From Gammaproteobacteria bacterium (lineage in GTDB: Bacteria > Pseudomonadota > Gammaproteobacteria > Burkholderiales > Rhodocyclaceae): a DNA stretch of 64,000 bases. Of this stretch, positions 25,104 to 33,193 are shown piece after piece. The DNA lies in NCBI GenBank assembly GCA_018819515.1, contig JAHJPX010000006.1, forward strand, positions 318,762 through 382,761. The letters run 5' to 3'. The notes beneath the pieces were generated by a model, which was not told where the DNA came from, made no database searches, and worked only from the letters and a program-made list of their open reading frames with translations. Position 1 is the stretch's first letter. Every line of letters begins with the position of its first letter. Position numbers and translations under genes: made by a program.

Positions 25104-26999
25104 ATGCTTTTCGGACAACTCGTCAAACCTGCCGCGGGCATAGCCGTGGCGGCTGTTCTGCTGCTGGGATGCCAGCAACCCAATTCGGCCATGCCGCCTG
25201 AGTCCGCACCGTTGCCGATACGGGATATCTCTGCGGTCGAAGTGCAGAAGCTCTTCGAACTGCGCAACGCGCAGAACTTCGTGCCGGGCGAAGTGGTCGT
25301 CAAGATGAAGACGGGAACGCGCGCAAGTGCGATGGCTGCGACCGAGATGTCGCGCATGCAGATTACCGCTGCGCCCGAGCTCACCTCGGGTGGCGAGCGC
25401 ATCTATCGAGTTGCGCCAACCGCTGCCGCGACGATGGCGCCGCAGACACTCAGCGAGCGCACGCTTGAGCTTGTGCGCACGATGGCGGCGCGGGCCGATG
25501 TCGAGTACGCGCAGCCCAACTTCATCTTCCAGCTCGCTGCGCAGCCCAGTGATCCGGGCTTCGCCCAGCAGTGGCATTACTTCGACAACGGGCCGAACGG
25601 GCCCGCTACCGTTCCCGGCGGTATCAATCTGCCGCAGGTGTGGGAAACGAACAAGGGGTCGAACACTGTCGTTGTCGCGGTGATCGACACCGGCATCCTG
25701 TCAAACCATCCTGACATCACGGGATCGCCGAACCTGGCGACCGGTTTCGACATGATCAGCGACCCTTTGATCGCCAACGACGGTGATGGACGCGACAACG
25801 ACCCCACCGACCCCGGCGATGCGATCGCGGCCGACGAGTGTTACCCCGGTAGCCCGGCACAACCCAATAGCTGGCACGGCACACACGTCGCCGGAACGAT
25901 CGGTGTGGGCAACACCAACAACGGCATCGGCGTCGCGGGAATCAACTGGAACGTCAAGCTGCAAGCGGTGCGCGTGCTCGGCAAGTGCGGCGGTACGATG
26001 ACCGACATCAACGATGCGATCCGCTGGGCTGCCGGCATCAACGTGCCGGGTGTGCCGGCCAACCCCACGCCGGCCAGGGTCATCAACATGAGTCTGGGCG
26101 CGAATCAGCCGTGCTCGGTTTCGCCGGCGACGCAATCGGCGATCAACGATGCGGTCGCCCGCGGTACGGCAGTCGTCGTGGCCGCCGGCAACGATGCGTC
26201 CGACGCGTCGGGCTCGCTGCCGGCCGGATGCAACGGTGTGATTACCGTTGCGGCAAGCGACGCGCGAGGCTATCTGGTCACGCGCTACTCCAACTATGGA
26301 ACGCGCGTCGACCTTCTCGCGCCCGGCGGCGACACGCAACGCGACGATAATGGGGACGGTCAGAACGACGGCGTGCTGTCGATGGTGCAGGGCGGCTACG
26401 CGCGCTACAACGGTACCTCGATGGCTGCTCCGCATGTGGCCGGCGTTGCCGCGCTGGCACTCGCCACGCAGCCCACGCTGACACCGGCGACGTTGCTCGC
26501 CCGACTCAAGAGTACCGCGCTGCCGCGTAATGCGACGCAGTGTCCGCGCCCCTGCGGTGCCGGATTGCTTGACGCCCGCGCTGCGCTCGCCGATGGCGGT
26601 ACGCCGCCTCCGGCCGCGACCATCTCGCTCCAGCCCGCCAGCGCAAATGTACCGATCGGCCAGACCGGCGCGCTGACTGCGACCGTTATCGTCAACGGCG
26701 CACCGGCTCCCGGCAGGACCGTGCAGTTCAGTTCGAGCAACCCGCTGGTGGCCACTGTCGCGCCGGCTTCGGCCGCGACGGGCGCCAGCGGTACCGTTTC
26801 GGCGGAAGTAACCGGCATCGCCCAGGGCAACGCCACGATCACCGCCAGCAGCGAGAATGTGCTGGCCAGTAGCGCCGTCACGGTACCGGCGCGCAGCAGT
26901 GCGCTGCCGTGGCCGCTGGTATTGCTCGTCGCGCTGGCCGCATCGTTCCTTGCCGTCGCACTGCGCTTGAAGCGCCGTCATGACATCGGGCGCGAATAG
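25104..26999 (+). CDS. S8 subtilisin-like lipoprotein protease with Ig-like domain and C-terminal membrane anchor/sorting signal
   Basis: 631 aa with AAAGGAGG upstream. The lipobox VLLLGC puts the lipidated Cys at 23. Residues about 55-142 form an I9-like propeptide (FVPGEVVVKMKTGT to ADVEYAQPNF). The S8 catalytic domain has D195 (AVIDTG), H258 (WHGTHVAG), oxyanion N363 (AAGND) and S439 (NGTSMAAPHVAG), all intact. A bacterial Ig-like domain spans about 504-596. Then come the linker SSALP, a membrane helix (602-620) and the basic tail RLKRRHD. That tripartite end resembles substrates of sorting enzymes. The next gene is an exosortase homologue. Dual anchoring by lipid and C-terminus is unusual. 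Confidence 0.9.
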   Translation: MLFGQLVKPAAGIAVAAVLLLGCQQPNSAMPPESAPLPIRDISAVEVQKLFELRNAQNFVPGEVVVKMKTGTRASAMAATEMSRMQITAAPELTSGGERIYRVAPTAAATMAPQTLSERTLELVRTMAARADVEYAQPNFIFQLAAQPSDPGFAQQWHYFDNGPNGPATVPGGINLPQVWETNKGSNTVVVAVIDTGILSNHPDITGSPNLATGFDMISDPLIANDGDGRDNDPTDPGDAIAADECYPGSPAQPNSWHGTHVAGTIGVGNTNNGIGVAGINWNVKLQAVRVLGKCGGTMTDINDAIRWAAGINVPGVPANPTPARVINMSLGANQPCSVSPATQSAINDAVARGTAVVVAAGNDASDASGSLPAGCNGVITVAASDARGYLVTRYSNYGTRVDLLAPGGDTQRDDNGDGQNDGVLSMVQGGYARYNGTSMAAPHVAGVAALALATQPTLTPATLLARLKSTALPRNATQCPRPCGAGLLDARAALADGGTPPPAATISLQPASANVPIGQTGALTATVIVNGAPAPGRTVQFSSSNPLVATVAPASAATGASGTVSAEVTGIAQGNATITASSENVLASSAVTVPARSSALPWPLVLLVALAASFLAVALRLKRRHDIGRE

Positions 27000-27029
27000 A
27001 AGGCGCATCCAGGCGCTGCCACTTGTCGC

Positions 27030-27599
27030 ATGATGCTACCAAGCATCGAACATCGACCGTCCATGCACCGCGCGGCGCTGGTATTGCTGCTGGTGTACGG
27101 GGGCTTGCGTGTGCTGTTCGAACTGCCGGCGCGGCAATTGCACCTCGAGGCGCTGAACGTGCTTACTGCGGAATGGGCGCTGCAATGGCTCGTCGCGCTC
27201 GGCGTGCCGCTGGTGCGCGAAGGCCAGATACTGATGCATGCACAGGGCTTCGTCACCGAGGTGCACCAGACCTGCACTGCGCTGATCCCGTGTGTGCTGA
27301 TCACTGCGGCGATCGCGCTGCATCCGTGGGCAGGGTTACCAGCCAGGCTTGCCGGCGTGCTGGTGGGTGTGCCGCTCCTGGTGATGGTCAACCAGTTGCG
27401 GCTGGTCAGTGTCGTCTGGGTGGGCGTGTGCGCGCCGGAGTACTTCGCGTTGGTGCACGGCTGGGCTGCGCCGGGTGCATTGATCGCCTTTGGCTTCGCG
27501 TACTGGTGGGCCTGGTCGCACGTCGTTGCGCCCTTGCGCGGGAGATCTGCCAGTGAACCGATACTGCCGACTGGTGTCGAAAGGGCAGGAAACAAATGA
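27030..27599 (+). CDS. Exosortase/archaeosortase-family transpeptidase, compact form
   Basis: 189 aa; the Met at residue 12 (27063) is an alternative start, and neither has a good ribosome-binding site. Multi-pass membrane protein with about five helices. The family catalytic triad is visible: C82 in HQTCTAL, R124 in NQLRLVSV and H143 in YFALVHGW, with spacing as in exosortases. These enzymes are thought to cut and transfer proteins with a C-terminal motif, membrane helix and basic tail. The S8 protease 30 bp upstream carries such a tail, so it is the probable substrate. No polysaccharide genes lie nearby, unlike XrtA loci. The subtype is not assigned. Confidence 0.82.
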   Translation: MMLPSIEHRPSMHRAALVLLLVYGGLRVLFELPARQLHLEALNVLTAEWALQWLVALGVPLVREGQILMHAQGFVTEVHQTCTALIPCVLITAAIALHPWAGLPARLAGVLVGVPLLVMVNQLRLVSVVWVGVCAPEYFALVHGWAAPGALIAFGFAYWWAWSHVVAPLRGRSASEPILPTGVERAGNK

Positions 27600-28261
27600 C
27601 GAAGTTCGCTGTGAAGGCCATGGATCCGGCGCTACGCCATTTCCTCGCAGCGCTTTCGCTTGCCGCCGCACTTGCGAGCGCACATGCGTCGGCGCCGCGG
27701 CCGCCGGACTACATCGTGACCGGTGATCTGATCGTCAAGTTTCGCGACACGAGCGAATCAGGCAAGGCGCTGGCCGCGGTGGCCGAGGGTGCACGTGCGA
27801 TGGGCACGGCGGCGTCGGTCGCCGCGGGCCTGTCTGGCGAATACGGTATTCCGCTTACGTTGGTGCGGGTGACCTCGGGGCGCGAGGCCCTGTTGTCTGT
27901 CGACCGCAGGGCGCTGTTGGCCGGGTTGGCGCAGCGGGCAAGGCGTGAGCCTATCGTCAAGGCGGCGACGCCTGAGACGCCGCCGCGCACGGTGCTGCCT
28001 TCGGAACTGGCCACGGTGCGCGTCGAACTGAAGCCGTCGGTGGCGACGGCTGCGGAGCTGGCGGCGCTGGCCAACAAATTGGCTTCGGGCGATTTGCTGC
28101 GGCCCAAGTTCCTGACCGATGCCAGCGGTGCTGCACTGCTTGGCATCGATATGGCTGGCCTGACGCTGGCGCTGATAGAGCGGCTCAATGCGCGGTCCGA
28201 TGTTGAGTATGCGCAGGCCAACCGTGTGCTGCGGGCGATAGACAACGCACCCCGGAACTGA
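27596..28261 (+). CDS. Secreted stand-alone S8 propeptide-like protein (putative inhibitor/chaperone of the protease)
   Basis: 221 aa; the ATG overlaps the exosortase stop (ATGA), so translation is coupled. It has a signal peptide (hydrophobic core LAALSLAAALASAHA, cleavage near residue 32). The mature start YIVTGDLIVKFRDTSESGKAL and the end LIERLNARSDVEYAQANRVLRA match the two ends of the I9-like propeptide in the neighbouring protease (FVPGEVVVKMKTGT and LVRTMAARADVEYAQPNFIF). There is no catalytic domain. It could fold or inhibit the protease in trans, or be a relic of a second protease. Inference from local homology only. Confidence 0.75.
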   Translation: MTKFAVKAMDPALRHFLAALSLAAALASAHASAPRPPDYIVTGDLIVKFRDTSESGKALAAVAEGARAMGTAASVAAGLSGEYGIPLTLVRVTSGREALLSVDRRALLAGLAQRARREPIVKAATPETPPRTVLPSELATVRVELKPSVATAAELAALANKLASGDLLRPKFLTDASGAALLGIDMAGLTLALIERLNARSDVEYAQANRVLRAIDNAPRN

Positions 28262-28315
28262 GCGCCGCTCGGCGATCCCCGACCTTGCCCGATTGGGCCG
28301 GGCGTCAAACCGTCT

Positions 28316-29092
28316 TCAGTCGTCGCGCCACGCCTGGTGTTCGAACCAGGACAGCTTGCTTTGCAGTGTGACGGTTTCGCCGACGATGATCAGTGTTGGT
28401 GCCTTGAGGTGCGCTGCCTCGGCGAGTCCGGGCAATGTGGCGAGCGTGCCGGTGACGGTACGCTGGTTCGGCGTCGTGCCCTGCTGGACAATCGCCGCGG
28501 GCCAGTCGGGCGGCAGCCCGTGCTCGACGAGTTTGGCACAGACGGTGGCGAGGCCGTGCAGACCCATGTAGATGACCACGGTCTGGCGGCGGCGTGCCAG
28601 CCCCGGCCAGTCGAGGTTCATGGTGCCATCCTTCAGGTGGCCGGTAACGAAGACACAGGCCTGGGCATGGTTCCGATGGGTAAGCGGAATGCCGGTATAT
28701 GCCGCGACACCGGCGGCAGCAGTAATGCCGGGCACGACCTCGAAAGGGACTCCATTGGCGGCCAGCGTCTCGACTTCTTCGCCGCCACGACCGAAGGTGT
28801 AGGGGTCTCCGCCTTTGAGACGGACGACGCATTTGCCTTCCTTGGCGAGGCGCACCAGCAGGTGGTTGATGTCCTCCTGCGGGATGGTGTGATTGCCGCG
28901 TTCCTTCCCGGCGTAGATGCGCTCGGCACCCGGCTTGACCCGATCAAGGATCGGCTCCGATACCAGCGCGTCGTAGACCAGCACGTCCGCCTCGGCCAGC
29001 AGCTGTGCCGCGCGCAGGGTCAGCAGGTCGGGATCGCCGGGGCCGGCACCGACGAGATAGACGGTGCCTGGTTGGGCGGACGTATTGCTCAA
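28316..29092 (-). CDS. cobA: Uroporphyrinogen-III C-methyltransferase (SUMT)
   Basis: 258 aa from a TTG at 29092 whose TGA neighbour is the dsrR stop (TTGA overlap); GGAGG just upstream, within the dsrR end, supports it. SUMT motifs: VYLVGAGPGDPDLLTLRA (SAM loop), VRLKGGDPYTFGRGGEE, FEVVPGITAAAGVAAYTGIPLTHR and QTVVIYMGL. It methylates uroporphyrinogen III twice with SAM to give precorrin-2, the precursor of siroheme and cobalamin. Being last in the dsr operon, it most likely supplies siroheme for DsrAB; the window also holds a B12-dependent RNR. It lacks the CysG dehydrogenase/chelatase part. Confidence 0.93.
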   Translation of the reverse strand: MSNTSAQPGTVYLVGAGPGDPDLLTLRAAQLLAEADVLVYDALVSEPILDRVKPGAERIYAGKERGNHTIPQEDINHLLVRLAKEGKCVVRLKGGDPYTFGRGGEEVETLAANGVPFEVVPGITAAAGVAAYTGIPLTHRNHAQACVFVTGHLKDGTMNLDWPGLARRRQTVVIYMGLHGLATVCAKLVEHGLPPDWPAAIVQQGTTPNQRTVTGTLATLPGLAEAAHLKAPTLIIVGETVTLQSKLSWFEHQAWRDD

Positions 29093-29433
29093 GCGCAGCC
29101 TCCGCCGCAGGGACCGCAACCGCCCTGATTCGATTGTGCGGAACAATTGCCTTCCTTGGGATTGATGAACACGAACTGGAATTCGCCAGGATGCAACTCG
29201 ACGAAGTCGAGTGTCGCTTCTTCCAGCAGTTCGTTGCTGCGTGGCGAGATAAGCAGCGTGATGCCTTCGCACTCGATGACGACATCGTTTTCACGTTCTT
29301 CGTCAAAGCCCATGCCGTAGACGAGTTCCCCGTCATCATCGATCTTCGCGGCCACCCTCAACGTGGAGTCCTCGTCCTGAACGTCGGCGGCGTTCCTGAT
29401 GTGTTCGGCAGCAAGTGGCGTTACGCGGAACAT
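29089..29433 (-). CDS. dsrR: DsrR, IscA/HesB-like protein of the dsr cluster
   Basis: 114 aa from ATG 29433, overlapping dsrN by 13 bp. Residues 1-95 have the A-type carrier fold pattern (MFRVTPLAAEHIRNAA, DDDGELVYGMGFDEE, LLISPRSNELLEEATLDFVEL, FQFVFINPKE). In Allochromatium, DsrR lacks the Fe-S ligand cysteines and acts post-transcriptionally on dsr expression (literature knowledge). Here the canonical IscA cysteines are also not in place, but a tail NCSAQSNQGGCGPCGGGCA adds four cysteines. Position between dsrN and cobA supports the assignment. Confidence 0.85.
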   Translation of the reverse strand: MFRVTPLAAEHIRNAADVQDEDSTLRVAAKIDDDGELVYGMGFDEERENDVVIECEGITLLISPRSNELLEEATLDFVELHPGEFQFVFINPKEGNCSAQSNQGGCGPCGGGCA

Positions 29434-30818
29434 CGCTGGGTCTCTCCTTGGGTTCGGCAATTGCGGATGAAGCGGACGAAGCGTGCAGGCCAGTCGCAGC
29501 CGGCGGTGGCGCGCAGATGAGTGTAGGAGGCGAGCAGGTTCTTGTACACGATCCCGTCGCGCTGTCCGTCGACGCCGTGACCGCGTTTGATGTCGTAGGC
29601 GAAGATGGTGTCGGCGGGAAGGTTGTCGATGGCAGAGTAGTGGAACTCGTGCGCGGCGATGACGGGCGCCGATGCATCGCCTTGGTGCCAGGGATGGTTC
29701 GCGGTCGGCTGGAGCTTGACGTAGCCGCGTCCGATGGGCTTTTCGTGCATGACGATATCGCCGGCGATGGCACCGACCATGCGCTGTGTCCGTCCCTTCC
29801 ATGAGATGGAACGCGCCAGGTACATCAGGCCGCCGCATTCGGCATAGGTGGGCAGGCCGGCTTCGATGGCGTCGAGAATCTCCGTGCGCAACTGGGCGTT
29901 GGCTTCGAGGTCGTCGAGAAAACACTCGGGGAAGCCACCGCCGATGATGAGACCGTCGCAAGCGGGCAGATGGGCGTCGCGCAGCGCGTCGAAATAGACC
30001 AGTTGGGCCCCGGCGGCATTCAACGCCTCGATGTCGTCCGAGTAGTAGAAGCCGAAGGCGGCGTCGCGGGCGACGGCGATGCGTAGCGGCGTACCGCCAT
30101 GGCTGACTTTTCTGAGCGACGGGCGCGGCAGGGCGACGTCGGTCGCGGACGTCTGCAGCAACCGGTCGAGGTCAACCTGCGCTGCGATGGCGCGCGCGAT
30201 CTCGGCGATGTGGCGCTCGGCGGCATGGGTTTCGTTGGCCGGCATGAGACCAAGGTGGCGCTCGACCAGGGCCAGACCCTTGTCTTCGTGGATGGCGCCG
30301 AGCACCGGCAGGTCGGTGTAGTGCTCGATGATGGCGCGCAGCTTGGATTCGTGGCGGCCGCCGCCGAGGCGATTGAGGATGACGCCGGCGAAGCGGATGT
30401 TGCGGTCGAAGGCCTGATAGCCGAGCAGCAGCGGGGCGACGCCGCGCGTCATGCCGCGGGCGTCGACAACGAGCGCCACCGGCAGATCGAGTAGTTTGGC
30501 GAGCGCGGCGTTGCTGTTGCTGCCTTCGAGGTCGAGACCGTCGTAGAGGCCCATGTTGCCCTCGACCAGACAGACGTCGGCATTCCAGCCGCTGCGCGCG
30601 AACTGGGCGCGAATCTCGTCGTCGGGAGAAAGGTAGAAGTCAAGGTTGCGGCAGGCGCGCCCGGCGGCCGTGCCGAGCCAAAGCGGGTCGATGTAGTCCG
30701 GGCCCTTCTTGAAGGGCTGCACGGCGAGACCGCGCGCCTTGAGCGCGGCAGCCAGACCGATACTGACGGTGGTCTTGCCGGATGATTTGTGAGCGGCCGA
30801 GATCAGGAAGCTATGCAT
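29421..30818 (-). CDS. dsrN: DsrN, siroheme amidase (CobB/CbiA family)
   Basis: 465 aa from the Met at 30818 (an upstream in-frame start at 30848 adds 10 residues). N-terminal P-loop domain: LISAAHKSSGKTTVSIGLAAAL with FKKGPDYIDP. The C-terminal class I glutamine amidotransferase domain has GLIIGGGFPE and nucleophile Cys in YAECGGLMYLA, with a late His in AHEFHYS. It amidates siroheme (by analogy with cobyrinate a,c-diamide synthase) to the siroamide used by DsrAB. Residues around 237-246 (RKVSHGGTPLR), joining the two domains, are encoded by a copy of the dispersed 25-bp repeat. Confidence 0.93.
   Translation of the reverse strand: MHSFLISAAHKSSGKTTVSIGLAAALKARGLAVQPFKKGPDYIDPLWLGTAAGRACRNLDFYLSPDDEIRAQFARSGWNADVCLVEGNMGLYDGLDLEGSNSNAALAKLLDLPVALVVDARGMTRGVAPLLLGYQAFDRNIRFAGVILNRLGGGRHESKLRAIIEHYTDLPVLGAIHEDKGLALVERHLGLMPANETHAAERHIAEIARAIAAQVDLDRLLQTSATDVALPRPSLRKVSHGGTPLRIAVARDAAFGFYYSDDIEALNAAGAQLVYFDALRDAHLPACDGLIIGGGFPECFLDDLEANAQLRTEILDAIEAGLPTYAECGGLMYLARSISWKGRTQRMVGAIAGDIVMHEKPIGRGYVKLQPTANHPWHQGDASAPVIAAHEFHYSAIDNLPADTIFAYDIKRGHGVDGQRDGIVYKNLLASYTHLRATAGCDWPARFVRFIRNCRTQGETQRCSA
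30087..30111 (-). repeat. 25-bp dispersed repeat, copy 3 (inside dsrN)
   Basis: Reverse-strand copy with core GTCAGCCATGGCG and GTACGCCG after it. It is read in frame as KVSHGGTP in the linker between the two DsrN domains. Confidence 0.7.
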
Positions 30819-30865
30819 GGGGCGCAACCTCGGTGAGGGCCCGGCCATGCCGGGCCCGAAGGCGC

Positions 30866-32062
30866 TCAGTCTGCTGCGGCTTCGAGTTGGGTAAGGTCAT
30901 CCTCGGGCAGAAACTTGAGCACGCGGATGCCGATCAGGGTGATCATGAAGGCGACGCCGAGACCGCCAATGCCGAGCAGGAACTCGGGCAGGCTGGGCGC
31001 ATAGGTGGCAACCTGGCCGTCGAAGAAGCTGCTGGAAGCCTGCATGCCCGGGAAGATGTCCATCGGGTAGGCTTCGCCGCCGATGATGAAGACGTAGAGC
31101 TGACAGAAGGCGCCGAAAATCACCAGCAGCGAGGCGGTCAGTACCGAGCCGCGGAAGGCCAGCGCCGGAAGGTAGATCAAGGCCAGCGGCAGAACGGTAC
31201 CGAGCAGGAACCAGCCGCCCCAGAAAAGCAGCGGGAAGATACCGCCGTCGACGAGGATGAAACGCTCGAAACCGGTTTCCTTGGCGAAGTAGAGGTTGGT
31301 CAGGTGATAGACCAGCACGAAATAGAAGACGGCGGCGACGAAAACGCCGAGCAGGTGCTTCATGCGCCGGCGCACCGCCGGGTGCAGGGTCATGGCATTC
31401 CAGTCGTACATGGTTCGCTGCACGACCATGAAGACTGCCAGCCCCCAGGCGAACGACATGATGATGAACATCGGCGCCAGAACCGCGGATTGATAGGCCT
31501 GGCGGGCGACCAGGAAGCCGAAGATCGAGCCGGTACCAGTGGTCAGAATCAGGCGCCAGACGAAGGCGGCTATGCCGACGGGTTTGACGAAGGCGTACAT
31601 GCGCTTTTCCATCAGTACCCAGAGATAGACGGCGACGATGCCGAACATGCCCGAGTAGAGGAAGACGTTCCAGGCGAACACTGAAGTGAAGTTGTAGTAC
31701 GTGGCGGCGATCATGACGCGGTCGGCGCGGCCGAGGTCGAGCATGAGCACGAACAGGCCGCCGGCAAGCATGGCGATCGACAGCAGACCCGACAGTGGCG
31801 CCCGTTTCTTGTAGGCGGCCTTCCCGAACACCGAGCCGATGGAGGCGACGTTGAGTACGCCGGAAGCGGCGATGATGAGGAAGATGGCGAAGACATGCGG
31901 AATGCCCCAGACCACCTGGTTGTTCATGCCGGTGACGACATGGCCATGGTGCTCCATATAGAGGGCGGCCCCGAAGCCGACGGCGGAGACCAGCGCGCCG
32001 ATGGCGGCGATCAGCCAGAAACGGGGGGTGGAGGCACGGTAGGAAAGAAACGTCGTCGTCAT
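30866..32062 (-). CDS. dsrP: DsrP, integral membrane subunit (NrfD/PsrC type) of DsrMKJOP
   Basis: 398 aa from ATG 32062. About ten membrane helices. NrfD-like: FWLIAAIGALVSAVGFGAALYMEHHGHVVTGMNNQVVWGIPHVFAIFLI near the N-terminus and acidic/His residues in the membrane. It exchanges electrons with the quinone pool and passes them to or from the periplasmic DsrO and DsrJ. One base separates it from the dsrO stop. The C-terminus ends with an acidic tail (EDDLTQLEAAAD). Confidence 0.95.
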   Translation of the reverse strand: MTTTFLSYRASTPRFWLIAAIGALVSAVGFGAALYMEHHGHVVTGMNNQVVWGIPHVFAIFLIIAASGVLNVASIGSVFGKAAYKKRAPLSGLLSIAMLAGGLFVLMLDLGRADRVMIAATYYNFTSVFAWNVFLYSGMFGIVAVYLWVLMEKRMYAFVKPVGIAAFVWRLILTTGTGSIFGFLVARQAYQSAVLAPMFIIMSFAWGLAVFMVVQRTMYDWNAMTLHPAVRRRMKHLLGVFVAAVFYFVLVYHLTNLYFAKETGFERFILVDGGIFPLLFWGGWFLLGTVLPLALIYLPALAFRGSVLTASLLVIFGAFCQLYVFIIGGEAYPMDIFPGMQASSSFFDGQVATYAPSLPEFLLGIGGLGVAFMITLIGIRVLKFLPEDDLTQLEAAAD

Positions 32063-32063
32063 G

Positions 32064-32804
32064 TCAGATGCCTTGATAGCGAACGCCGGGGTTGAGCTGC
32101 AGGTCGGCCCGCACCTGAGTGGTGGCTTCCTGGGCGATGCGGCGGGAAATCTCGCTGTTCGGATCACCGAGGTCGCCGAAGAGCAGGGCGCCTTCCGGGC
32201 AGGCTTCGACACAGGCCGGCAACTGGCCACGATCCACACGATGGACGCAAAGTGTGCAGGCTTCGACGCAACCGACGCCCCGCGGTACTTCCGGATTCTG
32301 CTCGGTCAGCGGTTCGTGTACGAAGGAGCGCGCCTTGTAAGGGCATGCCATCATGCAGTAGCGGCAGCCGATGCAGATGTGGCGGTCGACCAGGACGATG
32401 CCGTCGGCGCGCTTCATCGAGGCGCCGGTCGGGCAAACATCGACGCAGGGCGGCTCGGCACAGTGCTGGCACATCATCGGCAGCGAATGCTCGCGGCCGG
32501 ACTGCTTGTCCTTGAGGTCGATCTTGCGGATCCAATGCGAACGCTGGGCGGGATCCTCGACTTGCTCGACGATGCCATTTTCGCTGGCGCAAGCGCTGAC
32601 GCACGCATCGCAGCCGCTGGCGCACTTGGTGGTATCGATCAGCATGCCCCAACGGACGGCGCTGGAAGCGGCTTCGCCGGCAGGGCGCGCCTGGGCGATC
32701 TCGATCAGGCGGATGCCCGGGGCGATGGCGACGAAGCCGAGTCCGGCCGCCATGGTGGCGCCGGTAGCGAGGAAACCGCGGCGGCCGTTGTCGTTGTCAC
32801 TCAT
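32064..32804 (-). CDS. dsrO: DsrO, periplasmic ferredoxin-type iron-sulfur subunit of DsrMKJOP
   Basis: 246 aa from ATG 32804 with AGGAG upstream. A Tat signal is present (GRRGFLATGATMAAGLGFVAIAP, twin Arg at 8-9). Four ferredoxin-like cysteine sets are visible: CASGCDACVSAC, MCQHCAEPPCVDVCP, CIGCRYCMMACPYKA and CVEACTLCVHR with ACVEACP. These can bind up to four [4Fe-4S] clusters. It is exported folded and relays electrons between DsrP and DsrJ. It overlaps dsrJ by 8 bp. Confidence 0.95.
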   Translation of the reverse strand: MSDNDNGRRGFLATGATMAAGLGFVAIAPGIRLIEIAQARPAGEAASSAVRWGMLIDTTKCASGCDACVSACASENGIVEQVEDPAQRSHWIRKIDLKDKQSGREHSLPMMCQHCAEPPCVDVCPTGASMKRADGIVLVDRHICIGCRYCMMACPYKARSFVHEPLTEQNPEVPRGVGCVEACTLCVHRVDRGQLPACVEACPEGALLFGDLGDPNSEISRRIAQEATTQVRADLQLNPGVRYQGI

Positions 32805-33189
32805 GGGGCTTGGCTCCTGTCGCCTTGTAGCCGGCTTTCGGCTGATGGCAATCCCAGCAATCGAGCTTGACTGCGGCATAGGCATGGCAGGTCTGGCAGA
32901 AGCTGTCGTCACTGCCGATGACCGAGCCTGTTTTCTTGCCGGCGTGGCATTCGATGCAGCCATTCAGGCTGACCTTGCTGCCGCGAATACCTTCGCGAAG
33001 TGTCAGATCGCGCTGATGCTTGAGCATCTCCATATGGTTGCGCCGCATTTCTTCTGGCGGCGCCACGCACTGGCCGTCCTTGTTCTCGATGACGATGTTC
33101 GGCTTCGGCAAGCCGTCGCCGGCACATGCGGTGCCGGCCGCGGCGAACCATGCGGTCAGGATGACAAGGGGGATGGCCCAGCGCTTCAT
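32797..33189 (-). CDS. dsrJ: DsrJ, triheme cytochrome c
   Basis: 130 aa from ATG 33189. It has a signal or anchor segment at residues 1-23. Three CXXCH heme sites: CIECH (78-82), CQTCH (98-102) and CWDCH (111-115). Cys41 upstream of the hemes is a candidate for the unusual His/Cys distal ligand described for Allochromatium DsrJ. Periplasmic component of DsrMKJOP; its redox partner or substrate in sulfur oxidation is unsettled in the literature. Confidence 0.95.
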   Translation of the reverse strand: MKRWAIPLVILTAWFAAAGTACAGDGLPKPNIVIENKDGQCVAPPEEMRRNHMEMLKHQRDLTLREGIRGSKVSLNGCIECHAGKKTGSVIGSDDSFCQTCHAYAAVKLDCWDCHQPKAGYKATGAKPHE

Positions 33190-33193
33190 GCCG

